Below, piece by piece: positions 1-8,329 of a stretch of 64,000 nt of DNA. A program made the position numbers and the translations under genes. Origin of the DNA: DAOMFB01 sp963801475 (lineage in GTDB: Bacteria > Acidobacteriota > Thermoanaerobaculia > UBA5066); the NCBI GenBank assembly GCA_963801475.1, contig CAWDEX010000001.1, forward strand, positions 1,116,001 through 1,180,000. The letters run 5' to 3'. Each line of letters opens with the position of its first letter. Within the stretch, counting starts at the first letter, position 1. The notes below the pieces were generated by a model. The model ran no database searches and had not been told where the DNA came from. It saw only the letters and a list, made by a program, of their open reading frames with translations.

Positions 1-1152
1 GCGGGCGCAGACCGGGTCGTGGTCAACACGGCGGCCGTCGCGGACCCGGAACTGGTCCGGCGGCTCTCGGAGAAGTTCGGCGCGCAGTGCGTCGTCGTCG
101 CCGTCGACGGTCAGCGCGTCCGCGGGAGCGGCGGCGACGCCCGGATGGTCGTGACGACGCACGGCGGGCGGCGGATCACGGACCGCGCCGTCGTCGACTG
201 GGCGTCGGAGGCCGCGCGGCTGGGCGCGGGTGAGATCCTCCTGACCTCGGTCGACGCGGACGGGACCCGCGAAGGATTCGACCTCGAGATGATCCGCGCC
301 GCGCGGAGCGCGGTGGACGTGCCGATCGTGGCGTCGGGGGGCGCGGGCAAGCTGGCGCACTTCGTGACGGCCGTGCGCGAGGGAGGCGCCGACGCGGTCC
401 TCGCGGCCGGCGTCTTCCACGAGCGCGTCTTCACGATCGGGGAGGTGAAGCTGGCTCTGGCATCGGCCGGCGTTCCAGTCCGGCTTGCGGGCGGCGCCGC
501 GGCCGCCCCGGGGACGGCGGACGGGCTCCGGGTGGCGTTCGACACGTCGGGGCTCGTCCCGGTCGTCGTGCGGGACGTGACGAACGGCGAGGTCCTGACG
601 CTCGCGTTCGCGAACGCCGAGGCGCTTGCGGCCACGCGCGCCACCGGCTTCTCGCACTTCTTCAGCCGCTCCCGGAAGGAGCTCTGGAAGAAGGGGGAGA
701 CGTCGGGGAACGTCCAGCGCGTCACGGCGATCTCCGTCGACTGCGACGGCGACGCGGTCGTCTACGACGTCGTCCCCGAGGGGCCGGCCTGCCACACGGG
801 AAGCCGCTCCTGCTTCCGCGTCGCGGCGACGCTCGCCGAACCACCGGCGGCGGCGCCGTCGCTCGACCTCGGACCGCTCTTCGCCGTCGTCCTCGACCGG
901 AAGGAAAACCCCGTTTCCGGCTCCTACACGAACCGGCTCCTCGACGACGGCCTCTCGAAGATCGCGAAAAAGGTCGGGGAGGAGGGGGTCGAGACGGCGC
1001 TCGCGGCGCTCGTCGAGGACGACGACGCCCTCGCCGGCGAGGCGGCAGACCTTCTGTACCACCTCGTCGTCCTCCTGACCGCGCGGGGCCTTTCGCCCGC
1101 GGCCATCGAGAAGAAGCTTCGCGACCGGCGCGGCGTCCGGAGGCCGTCCTGA
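1..1152 (+). CDS. HisF-HisI-HisE fusion (3' part; histidine biosynthesis)
   Basis: Partial at the window edge; the frame is open from base 1. The first ~160 residues are the C-terminal two thirds of HisF (cyclase subunit of imidazole glycerol phosphate synthase): GADRV near the start, VAVDG with the second catalytic Asp, then VASGGAG. After an Ala/Gly linker (about nt 490-535) comes HisI, phosphoribosyl-AMP cyclohydrolase, with the zinc ligands in VDCDGDA and CHTGSRSC. From about nt 865 comes HisE, phosphoribosyl-ATP pyrophosphatase, with KVGEEGVE and DLLYH. HisIE fusions are common; HisF joined in front of HisIE is unusual as far as I know. No stop or start signal separates the parts. The stop at 1150-1152 overlaps the proposed trpE start. 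Confidence 0.93.
   Translation, partial: AGADRVVVNTAAVADPELVRRLSEKFGAQCVVVAVDGQRVRGSGGDARMVVTTHGGRRITDRAVVDWASEAARLGAGEILLTSVDADGTREGFDLEMIRAARSAVDVPIVASGGAGKLAHFVTAVREGGADAVLAAGVFHERVFTIGEVKLALASAGVPVRLAGGAAAAPGTADGLRVAFDTSGLVPVVVRDVTNGEVLTLAFANAEALAATRATGFSHFFSRSRKELWKKGETSGNVQRVTAISVDCDGDAVVYDVVPEGPACHTGSRSCFRVAATLAEPPAAAPSLDLGPLFAVVLDRKENPVSGSYTNRLLDDGLSKIAKKVGEEGVETALAALVEDDDALAGEAADLLYHLVVLLTARGLSPAAIEKKLRDRRGVRRPS
1139..1143 (+). promoter_or_regulatory. Shine-Dalgarno GGAGG deciding a CTG start of trpE
   Basis: GGAGG lies in the last codons of hisFIE, five bases before CTG at 1149. It is the only well-placed ribosome binding site for a trpE that includes the conserved N-terminus. No comparable site precedes the ATG at 1227. 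Confidence 0.5.
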
Positions 1153-2549
1153 CTCGATCGGCCCTCACCTCGCGCGTCCTCGTCTCGGTCGAGCGCCCCG
1201 CCGACCTCACGACGCCGGTCGCCCTGATGCGCGCGCTCCTCGCGCGTCCCGAGCCCTGCTTCCTCCTCGAGTCGGTCGAAGGCGGCGAGCGGGTCGGGCG
1301 CTGGTCGTTCCTCGGCGCCGCCCCCGGGAGGTCCGTTCCGGCGGCCGGCGAGAATCCCTTCGCGGCCCTGAGAGGGCTCCCCGCCGAGGCATTCCCGCCG
1401 GGAGATGACGACCCTCCCTTCACGGGGGGCGCCGTCGGGTACCTCGGCTACGACGCCGTCCGGAGGCTGGAACGGCTCCCCGCGAAGAACCCGGATCCGA
1501 TCGGCCTCCCCGACGGCTGGTTCGGCCTCTTCGAGGAGGTCATCGCCTTCGACCACGTCAAGCACCGGCTCCTCTTCCTCTCTCGCGCTCCCGCCGACGA
1601 AGAGGCTTCGGCACGCCGGCGCCTGTCACGCTTCGCCGAGAGGCTCCTCTCCGAGGTGAGGCCGGCGTCGATCCGGAGGCCGGAGTCCCCGCTCACGTGG
1701 ACCGAATCGCTGCCGCGGGCGGAGTTCATGGCGGCCGTGGATACCGCGAAGGAGCACATTCGCGCCGGAGACATCTTCCAGGTCGTCCTGTCGCGCCGCT
1801 GGTCCGCCCCCTTCGCCGGCGACCCGTTCGCGCTCTACCGCGCGCTCCGGCGGATCAGCCCGTCGCCTTACCAGTACTACCTCCGAACGCCGCACGGGAC
1901 GATCCTCGGAGCCTCGCCGGAGCGGCTGGTACGCGTCCGGCGCGGCGCCGCCGCCTCGGAGGTGGAGACGATCCCGCTGGCCGGGACGAGGCCGCGGGGG
2001 AAGACGCGCGAGGAGGACGTGGCCCTGGAGCGGGAGCTCCTCGCCGACGGAAAGGAACGCGCCGAGCACGTCATGCTCGTGGACCTCGGACGGAACGACG
2101 TCGGGCGGGTCGCCGTCCCGGGGAGCGTGGCCGTCCGGGAGTTCTTCACGGTCGAGCGGTATTCCCACGTCATGCACCTGTCGTCGCGGGTCGTCGGGAC
2201 GCTGGCCGAAGGCCGGTGCGCCGTAGACGCCCTCGCCGCGACCTTCCCGGCCGGCACGCTTTCCGGCGCGCCGAAGATCCGGGCGATGGAGATCATCGAG
2301 GCGCTCGAGCCGGTCCGGCGCGGGGCGTACGGCGGGGCCGTCGGCTATCTCGACTTCGCCGGCAACCTCGACGTGGCGATCGCCATCCGGACGGCCGTCG
2401 TCGCAGGCGGCGTGCTGCACGTGCAGGCGGGAGCCGGCATCGTGGCCGACTCCGACCCCTCCGCGGAGGCGGACGAGTGCGAGAACAAGGCGCGGGCGCT
2501 GATGCGCGCCGTCGACACCGCGGCCGAATACGGAGCCTTCGGCGGATGA
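1149..2549 (+). CDS. trpE: Anthranilate synthase component I
   Basis: Makes anthranilate from chorismate and ammonia supplied by TrpG. Visible motifs are LLESVEGG (tryptophan-binding region), IPLAGTRPRGKT, LVDLGRND, TLSGAPKIRAMEII and GAGIVADSDP. The first ATG, at 1227, would remove a conserved N-terminal strand: the in-frame upstream codons read VLVSVERPADLTTPVALM, which fits the family. The only start that includes them is CTG at 1149, five bases after GGAGG (1139-1143) and overlapping the hisFIE stop. That gives 466 residues, close to the short TrpE forms. The stop overlaps the trpG ATG. Function is secure; the CTG start is inferred, and 1227 is the conservative alternative. Confidence 0.92.
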   Translation: MTRSALTSRVLVSVERPADLTTPVALMRALLARPEPCFLLESVEGGERVGRWSFLGAAPGRSVPAAGENPFAALRGLPAEAFPPGDDDPPFTGGAVGYLGYDAVRRLERLPAKNPDPIGLPDGWFGLFEEVIAFDHVKHRLLFLSRAPADEEASARRRLSRFAERLLSEVRPASIRRPESPLTWTESLPRAEFMAAVDTAKEHIRAGDIFQVVLSRRWSAPFAGDPFALYRALRRISPSPYQYYLRTPHGTILGASPERLVRVRRGAAASEVETIPLAGTRPRGKTREEDVALERELLADGKERAEHVMLVDLGRNDVGRVAVPGSVAVREFFTVERYSHVMHLSSRVVGTLAEGRCAVDALAATFPAGTLSGAPKIRAMEIIEALEPVRRGAYGGAVGYLDFAGNLDVAIAIRTAVVAGGVLHVQAGAGIVADSDPSAEADECENKARALMRAVDTAAEYGAFGG

Positions 2550-3112
2550 TCCTCGTCGTCGACAACTACGACTCGTTCACGTTCAACCTTGTGCAGTTCC
2601 TCGCGCGCCGGGACCCGGACGTGCGGGTCGTCCGGAACGACGCAGCGACCGCCGCGGAGCTCCTTGCCCTCGCGCCGGACCGGATCGTCATCTCGCCCGG
2701 TCCGGGCCGGCCCGAGGACGCCGGCGTCTCGTGCGACCTCATCCTGAGGAACGAGTCGATCCCGCTCCTCGGGGTGTGCCTCGGGCACCAGGCGCTCGGC
2801 CTCGTCTTCGGCGGCCGGATCGTCCGCGCGCCCGTTCTGATGCACGGCAAGACGTCGGAGATCGTGCACGGCGGGGCGGGGCTCTTCTCGGGCCTCTCGA
2901 ACCCCTTCACCGCCACGCGCTATCACTCGCTCGTCGTCGACCGCTCTTCCGTCCCTCCCGAGCTCGAGATCACGGCCGAGGCGGACGGGCTCGTCATGGC
3001 GCTCGCGCACCGGTCGCGCCCGCTCGCGGGCGTCCAGTTCCATCCCGAGTCGATCCTGACCCCTGAAGGCGAGAAGCTACTCGGGAATTTCGTGGAGCGG
3101 GGGGTCGCGTGA
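2546..3112 (+). CDS. trpG: Anthranilate synthase component II (glutamine amidotransferase)
   Basis: Class I glutamine amidotransferase of 188 residues that releases ammonia from glutamine for TrpE. The N-terminus is DNYDSFTFNLVQ. The oxyanion loop SPGPGRPEDAG, the nucleophile Cys in GVCLGHQALG and the catalytic His and Glu in FHPES are all present. A YHSLVV segment and the absence of a pabB next door favour TrpG over PabA. The ATG at 2546 overlaps the trpE stop (ATGA), implying translational coupling; the stop overlaps the trpD GTG. Confidence 0.95.
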   Translation: MILVVDNYDSFTFNLVQFLARRDPDVRVVRNDAATAAELLALAPDRIVISPGPGRPEDAGVSCDLILRNESIPLLGVCLGHQALGLVFGGRIVRAPVLMHGKTSEIVHGGAGLFSGLSNPFTATRYHSLVVDRSSVPPELEITAEADGLVMALAHRSRPLAGVQFHPESILTPEGEKLLGNFVERGVA

Positions 3113-4146
3113 ACGACGTCGCCCTCCCTGAGGCCCTCCGCGCCGTCACGCGCGGCCGGCACCTCTCGCGCGAAGAGTCACGTGCGGCGTTCGCGGAGCT
3201 CTTCGACGCCCCGGAGATAAGCGCGCTCGCCGCAGCCTTCATCGGAGCGCTGGCGGCGCGGGGCGAAACCGCCGAGGACGTGGCGGGCCTCGTCGACGTC
3301 CTCCGGGAGCGCGCGGCGCGGCCTCCCGTGGAGGGCGTCGTGGCGCGGCAGGCGGTCGACGTCTGCGGGACGGGGGGCGACGGTCTGGCCACGTTCAACA
3401 TCTCGACGGCGACGGCCTTCGTCGTGGCGGGAGCCGGCGTTCCGGTCGCCAAGCACGGCGGTCGGGCCGTCTCCTCGACCTGCGGCTCGGCGGACGTCCT
3501 GTCGGGGGCCGGCGTCGACATCGAGATGCCTCCCGCACGCGCCGCCGACGCCCTCCGCCGCGCGGGGATCGGCTTCTTCTTCGCGCCCCTCTACCACGCC
3601 GCCATGCGGAAGGTCGCGCCGCTCCGACGGGAGCTTGGGATCCGGACGGTGTTCAACCTCGCGGGCCCGCTCTGCAATCCCGTCGGAGTGACGCGGCAGA
3701 TCGTGGGCGTGGACCGGCCGGAGCGGATCGAGGTGGTGGCCGGCGCCTTCGCTCTTCTCGGAGCGGAGCGGGTCTTCGTCACCTCGAACGAGGCGGGGGG
3801 GGACGAATTCCTCCCGATCGGCGTCACGCGCGTGGCCGAGGTGTCGCCGAAGGGGATCCGGCTCTTCGATCTTTCGCCCGCCGACTTCGGACTCGTCGAC
3901 GGCCGCCCCGACGAGCTGACGGGGGGCGGGGTGGTGCGCAACGTCGAGATCCTCCACGCGATCCTGGGCGGCGAGTACGGAACGAGGCGCGAGACGGTCC
4001 TGATGAACGCGGCCGCGGCCCTCGTCGTGGCGGGGCGGGCCGGGGACTTCCGGGAAGGGGTCGGGCTGGCCGCGGCCTCCATCGACGGCGGGGCGGCCCG
4101 CGAAGCGCTCCTCCAGCTGACGGCCATCTCGAAGGGGACGGCGTGA
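3109..4146 (+). CDS. trpD: Anthranilate phosphoribosyltransferase
   Basis: Transfers phosphoribose from PRPP to anthranilate. It has 345 residues, normal for the family. The PRPP/Mg loop DVCGTGGDG is followed by NIST and by KHGGRAVSS, and the second metal motif is in GGDEF of SNEAGGDEF. It is not fused to TrpG, unlike in enterobacteria. It starts at GTG 3109, overlapping the trpG stop, and its own stop overlaps the next GTG. An intact eight-G run at 3795-3802 lies within its frame. Confidence 0.95.
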   Translation: MNDVALPEALRAVTRGRHLSREESRAAFAELFDAPEISALAAAFIGALAARGETAEDVAGLVDVLRERAARPPVEGVVARQAVDVCGTGGDGLATFNISTATAFVVAGAGVPVAKHGGRAVSSTCGSADVLSGAGVDIEMPPARAADALRRAGIGFFFAPLYHAAMRKVAPLRRELGIRTVFNLAGPLCNPVGVTRQIVGVDRPERIEVVAGAFALLGAERVFVTSNEAGGDEFLPIGVTRVAEVSPKGIRLFDLSPADFGLVDGRPDELTGGGVVRNVEILHAILGGEYGTRRETVLMNAAAALVVAGRAGDFREGVGLAAASIDGGAAREALLQLTAISKGTA

Positions 4147-5519
4147 GCGAGACGGTCCTTTCCGCGATTCTCGCGGCAAGGCGCGCCCGCCTTTCGCGGG
4201 GGGAGTTCGCGGCGACGGGGACCCCGGCGCTCCCGTCCGACGGGCGCCGGTTCCTCGCCGCGCTGGCGAGCCCGCCAGCCGTCATCGCGGAGATCAAGCA
4301 CCGCTCGCCCTCCGCGGGAGTCCTCCTGCCCGACGCCGCCCGGCGCGTGGAGGACGTGGCGCGGGCCTACCGACGCGGCGGCGCGGCGGCTCTCTCGGTC
4401 GTCGTGGAGCAGGACTTCTTCGGGGGCGAGCCCTCCTGGCTTCCGCGGGCGAAGGCGGCCTCCGGCCTCCCCGTCCTGATGAAGGACTTCATCGTGGACG
4501 AGGCGCAGCTCGATTTTGCGCGGTCGCTCGGGGCGGACGCCGTCCTGCTGATCGTGGCGGCCCTCTCCGACGGGGAGCTCGACCGTCTCCACCGGGCCGC
4601 GCGCGCGCGCGGCCTCGCGGTCCTCGTCGAGGCGCACGACGAGACGGAAGTCCGCCGCGCCCTCGCCGTCTCGCCGGAGATCGTCGGCGTCAACGCGCGG
4701 GAGCTCCGCTCGTTCGCCGTCGACCTCGCCGCGGCGGAGGCGGCCGGGCGGGAGATCCCGGCCGGCGTCGTCCGCGTGGCGGAGAGCGGCCTGAAGTCGG
4801 CGGCGGACGTGGCGCGCCTCGCCGCGGCGGGCTGGGGGGCGTTCCTCGTGGGCGAGACGCTTCTGAAGTCGGGCGACGGGGCGAAGGCGATCCGGTACCT
4901 CCTCGGGCGCGGGACGACGGAGGTGAAGGTCTGCGGGGTGACGCGCGAGGAGGACGTGGAAAGCTGCCTGGCGCACGGCGTGGACTGGATCGGCCTCGTC
5001 TTCTCGCCGCATTCGCCGCGGCGGCTCACGCTCGAGAGAGGGCGGACGCTCGCCGAGACGGCCCGCGGGGCCAAGGGGGTCGTGGCGGTCTTCTCCGGGA
5101 ACACGAGCGAGGAGATCCGGGCCGCCGCGGCTTTCGTCCGCCCCGACGCCGTCCAGCTCTCCGATCCGCCGGGAACGGTCGAGCCCCCGGCGGGCCCCGC
5201 CGTCTGGCAGACGGTCGGGGTCGGCCGGGACGACCTCGAAGCCGCGCTGTCGTGGCCGGGCGACGTCCTCCACTTCGACTCGGCCGTGGCGGGCCGGACC
5301 GGGGGGACCGGAACGGCGTTCGACTGGTCGAGGCTTCGCACCCTCGGCGTCCGCCGGCCCTTCGTCGTCGCCGGGGGGCTCCGTGCCGACAACGTCGGCG
5401 ACGCCATCCGGGCGGCGTACCCGTTCGCCGTGGACACGGCCTCGGGGGTCGAGTCGGCCCCGGGGGTCAAGAGCGCCGCGAAGATCGCGGCCTTCGTCGA
5501 GGAGGTGCGGCGTGCCTGA
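4143..5519 (+). CDS. trpC: Indole-3-glycerol phosphate synthase / phosphoribosylanthranilate isomerase fusion
   Basis: A two-domain enzyme of 458 residues. The synthase (about 1-257) has EIKHRSPSAG, LMKDFIVDEAQ, LVEAHDETE, GVNARELRSF and VAESGLKS. The isomerase (TrpF, about 260-458) has the catalytic Cys in VKVCGVT, the Asp in FDSAVAGRTGGTG, and VAGGLRADNV. The usual VQLHG of TrpF reads VQLSDPPG here, a local divergence not expected to remove catalysis. It performs steps 3 and 4 of the branch (isomerisation, then ring closure). The TrpC-TrpF order is the one seen in E. coli. The GTG start overlaps the trpD stop. Confidence 0.95.
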   Translation: MSETVLSAILAARRARLSRGEFAATGTPALPSDGRRFLAALASPPAVIAEIKHRSPSAGVLLPDAARRVEDVARAYRRGGAAALSVVVEQDFFGGEPSWLPRAKAASGLPVLMKDFIVDEAQLDFARSLGADAVLLIVAALSDGELDRLHRAARARGLAVLVEAHDETEVRRALAVSPEIVGVNARELRSFAVDLAAAEAAGREIPAGVVRVAESGLKSAADVARLAAAGWGAFLVGETLLKSGDGAKAIRYLLGRGTTEVKVCGVTREEDVESCLAHGVDWIGLVFSPHSPRRLTLERGRTLAETARGAKGVVAVFSGNTSEEIRAAAAFVRPDAVQLSDPPGTVEPPAGPAVWQTVGVGRDDLEAALSWPGDVLHFDSAVAGRTGGTGTAFDWSRLRTLGVRRPFVVAGGLRADNVGDAIRAAYPFAVDTASGVESAPGVKSAAKIAAFVEEVRRA

Positions 5520-6732
5520 CGTCCTGCCCGGCCGCTTCCGTCTTCCGGAGCCCGACGCCGCCGGGCGCTTCGGCGCGTTCGGAGGGCGCTTCGTCCCCGA
5601 AACGCTCATGGCGCCGCTCGAGGAGCTCGACGCGGCTTGGCGGTCGTCGCGCCGCGATAGCGCCTTCCGCACGGAGCTCGACCACCTGCTCCGGACCTAC
5701 GCCGGGCGGCCGACACCCGTCACCTACGCGAAGCGCCTCTCGGAGGCGCTCGGCGGGGCGCGCCTCTATCTGAAACGGGAGGATCTCCTCCACACGGGCG
5801 CCCACAAGATCAACAACGCCCTCGGACAGGCGCTGCTCGCAAAGCGCATGGGCAAGACGCGGATCATCGCGGAGACCGGCGCGGGCCAACACGGGGTCGC
5901 GACCGCGACGGCGGGCGCTCTCCTGGGCCTGACGTGCGTCGTCTACATGGGAGAGGTGGACGTCGAGCGGCAGGCGCTGAACGTCTACCGGATGAAGCTT
6001 CTCGGCGCGACGGTCGTCCCGGTCTCCGGCGGAAGCCGGACGCTGAAGGACGCCATCAACGAATCGCTCCGCGACTGGGTGGCGAGCGTGAAGACGACGC
6101 ATTACGTCCTCGGCTCGGTCCTCGGCCCGCACCCCTTCCCGGCGATGGTCCGCGACTTCCATTCCGTCATCGGGCGGGAGGCGATCGGGCAGATGCGGAA
6201 GGAGCTGTCGGGGGGGCTCCCGGACGTCTGCGTCGCGTGCGTCGGCGGCGGGTCGAACGCCATCGGCCTCTTCCGCGCCTTCCTGCCGCACCGGTCCGTG
6301 GAGCTCGTCGGCGTGGAGGCCGGCGGGCGGAGCCTCGAGCCCGGCCAGCACGCGACGCGGTTCGGGCCCGGAAGGCCGGGGGTCCTCCACGGGACCCGAA
6401 CGCTCCTCCTTCAGGACGACGGCGGGCAGATCCTCCCGACGCACTCGGTTTCGGCGGGACTCGACTACCCGGCCGTCGGACCCGAGCACGCGCGCCTCGC
6501 CGAGTTGGGGCGGACGCGATACGTCTCCGTCCCGGACGCGGAAGCGCTCGCGGCCTTCCACCGGCTGGCCGAGACGGAGGGGATCATCCCGGCCCTCGAG
6601 ACGGCGCACGCCGTCGCCTGGGCCATCGCCGAGGCGCCGAAGCGCCCCGGAGCGGTGATTCTGGTGAATCTCTCCGGTCGCGGCGACAAGGACGTCCAGG
6701 CCGTTGCCCGTCTCGAGGGGGAGACATTGTGA
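5512..6732 (+). CDS. trpB: Tryptophan synthase beta subunit
   Basis: PLP enzyme that condenses indole with serine. It has 406 residues from GTG 5512, which lies a few bases after GAGGAGG. The frame is open further upstream, but family similarity begins at FGAFGGRFVPETL, so the internal GTG is the right start. The PLP lysine sits in TGAHKINNALGQ, followed by AETGAGQHGVATA and the phosphate loop GGGSNAIGLF. This is the canonical TrpB1 type that pairs with TrpA. The start overlaps the trpCF stop region by eight bases. Confidence 0.95.
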   Translation: MPDVLPGRFRLPEPDAAGRFGAFGGRFVPETLMAPLEELDAAWRSSRRDSAFRTELDHLLRTYAGRPTPVTYAKRLSEALGGARLYLKREDLLHTGAHKINNALGQALLAKRMGKTRIIAETGAGQHGVATATAGALLGLTCVVYMGEVDVERQALNVYRMKLLGATVVPVSGGSRTLKDAINESLRDWVASVKTTHYVLGSVLGPHPFPAMVRDFHSVIGREAIGQMRKELSGGLPDVCVACVGGGSNAIGLFRAFLPHRSVELVGVEAGGRSLEPGQHATRFGPGRPGVLHGTRTLLLQDDGGQILPTHSVSAGLDYPAVGPEHARLAELGRTRYVSVPDAEALAAFHRLAETEGIIPALETAHAVAWAIAEAPKRPGAVILVNLSGRGDKDVQAVARLEGETL

Positions 6733-7541
6733 CGACGCGGGTCGGAAAGGCCTTCGGGCGCGCCGCCATCGAGGGGCGCGCCGCCCTCGTCGTCTTCGTG
6801 GAGGCGGGAGATCCCGATCTGGCCACGACCGGGAGGCTCCTTCCGGCGCTCGCCGCGGCGGGCGCCGACGTCATCGAGCTGGGGATTCCCTTCAGCGATC
6901 CCATCGCCGACGGGCCGGTCATCCAGCGGGCGAGCGAGCGAGGGCTCGCCTCGGGGGCGACGCTGCCCGCGGCGCTGGAGCTCCTCGGGAGCCTCCGGCG
7001 GGAGGGTTTCGAGACCGCGGTCGTCCTCTTCGGCTACGCGAACCCGATCCTCGCGATGGGAGAGGAGTCGTTCGCCGCGCGGTCGAAGGCCGCCGGCGCC
7101 GACGGCGTCCTCGTCACCGACCTGCCGGCCGAAGAGGCGAAGGGCCTGTCGAAGCTCCTCCGCCGCGCGGGGCTCGATCTCGTCTCCCTCGTCGCGCCGA
7201 CCTCTCCCGACGAACGGCTCCGGAGAGCGGCGTCACTCTCCCGCGGCTTCCTCTATCTCGTCTCGCGGACCGGCGTGACCGGGGCCCGGACGGATCTCGC
7301 CGAGGGACTTGCCGGCCTCGTGGGCCGGGTCAAGGGACAGGCGCCACACCTTCCGCTCGCCGTCGGTTTCGGCATCTCGAGCCCCGGGCAGGCCGCCGCC
7401 GTCGCCCGCCTCGCCGAGGGGGTCGTCGTCGGCAGTGCGCTAGTCTCTGCGATGGAGGACGCGGTGCGGGAGAATCGCGACCCCGTCGAAGCCGCCGCCG
7501 GAATGGTCCGGGAGCTCGCGGCCGCCGTTCGGCGGGCGTGA
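6729..7541 (+). CDS. trpA: Tryptophan synthase alpha subunit
   Basis: A (beta/alpha)8 lyase of 270 residues that splits indole-glycerol phosphate and passes indole to TrpB. The catalytic Glu and Asp are in IELGIPFSDPIADGPVIQ, and the phosphate-binding GFGISSPGQ follows near the C-terminus. It starts at GTG 6729, overlapping the trpB stop (GTGA). It closes a complete tryptophan operon; the stop overlaps the start of the next, unrelated gene. Confidence 0.95.
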   Translation: MTTRVGKAFGRAAIEGRAALVVFVEAGDPDLATTGRLLPALAAAGADVIELGIPFSDPIADGPVIQRASERGLASGATLPAALELLGSLRREGFETAVVLFGYANPILAMGEESFAARSKAAGADGVLVTDLPAEEAKGLSKLLRRAGLDLVSLVAPTSPDERLRRAASLSRGFLYLVSRTGVTGARTDLAEGLAGLVGRVKGQAPHLPLAVGFGISSPGQAAAVARLAEGVVVGSALVSAMEDAVRENRDPVEAAAGMVRELAAAVRRA

Positions 7542-8323
7542 CGGCGACGGGGGGAACACCCGTCCCGGTCCCGTGGGCCGTCCGGATCGGCGCGGCCGAC
7601 CGCGACGCTCTTGCGACGCTCGTCGCCGAGAAACTCGAGAGCTTCACGGAGCGCGAGGTTCTTCTCGTCCTCGGCCATTCCTACGTCACGACGGCGATCG
7701 TGGAACAGGTCATCCGGACGCGGGCCTTCCTCCGGGTCAGGTCGGTCCGGCGGGCCCTGGCCACTCACCCCGCCACCCCTCGGGCGGACGCCCTCCGGAT
7801 GCTGGACGACCTGGGATGGCGGGACCTCGCGGCCGTCGCGCGCGACGTGCGGGCCCCCGCGCCGGTGCGTCAGGTCGCCAACCGGCGTCTCCTCGAGGTC
7901 CTGAGGCGACTCTCGAAGGGGGAGAAGGCGGCCCTCGCCCGGCTGGCGGACCGGGACCTCTTCCAGGCTCTTCTCGAGGAGAACGACCCGATGGTCGTCG
8001 AGGCGCTGTGCCAGAACTCCCGCCTCACCGCCGAGGACCTCGTCCGCTGGCTGACGGTGGGCCGGGCCGCGCGGGACGCGGTCGAGATGCTGGCCGGGAC
8101 GAAGCGCTGGTCCGGGCGTCCGGCCGTCCGCGAAGCGCTGATCCGGCACCGCCAGACGCCTCGCGCGGCGGCCCTCACCCTGCTCGTCTCGGCGACCCGG
8201 CCCGAGTGGCTGCGGCTGGCCCGGGACGAGACCCTCTCGGTCCTCCTCCGGGCCTGGGCGCAGCGCCTCGCCGATTCCCCCACCTCGTTCATTGACAGGC
8301 GACGGAGGGGGGTCTTAACGTAG
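7538..8323 (+). CDS. Alpha-helical repeat protein of unknown function
   Basis: A 261-residue soluble protein, almost all predicted helix, with repeated short Leu/Ala-rich segments such as VEALCQNSRLTAEDLVRWL, reminiscent of HEAT or leucine-rich-variant scaffolds. No catalytic motif, signal peptide or membrane segment is visible. GTG 7538 overlaps the trpA stop, so it is probably made from the trp transcript, although the product shows no link to tryptophan. Its segments resemble those in the gene at 9220 on the other side of the RodZ-like gene. I do not recognise a named family. Confidence 0.7.
   Translation: MTATGGTPVPVPWAVRIGAADRDALATLVAEKLESFTEREVLLVLGHSYVTTAIVEQVIRTRAFLRVRSVRRALATHPATPRADALRMLDDLGWRDLAAVARDVRAPAPVRQVANRRLLEVLRRLSKGEKAALARLADRDLFQALLEENDPMVVEALCQNSRLTAEDLVRWLTVGRAARDAVEMLAGTKRWSGRPAVREALIRHRQTPRAAALTLLVSATRPEWLRLARDETLSVLLRAWAQRLADSPTSFIDRRRRGVLT
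8292..8321 (+). promoter_or_regulatory. Promoter TTGACA / TAACGT, leaderless type
   Basis: A perfect -35 TTGACA (8292-8297), an 18-base spacer and TAACGT (8316-8321) end eight bases before the GTG of the RodZ-like gene. It lies over the end of the preceding frame. Transcription would begin at or within about two bases of the start codon. This is the only clear -35 hexamer in the set of start-proximal TANNNT boxes. Confidence 0.6.
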
Positions 8324-8329
8324 GTTCGG

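Noticed and set aside
3795..3802. Eight-G run in trpD as another possible frameshift site
   Set aside because: The frame continues correctly through it (AGGDEF), so no recoding is needed; it serves as a control for the ABC ATPase runs.
3591..5672. A 693-codon minus-strand frame opposite trpD-trpC-trpB
   Set aside because: Shadow of three certain tryptophan genes.
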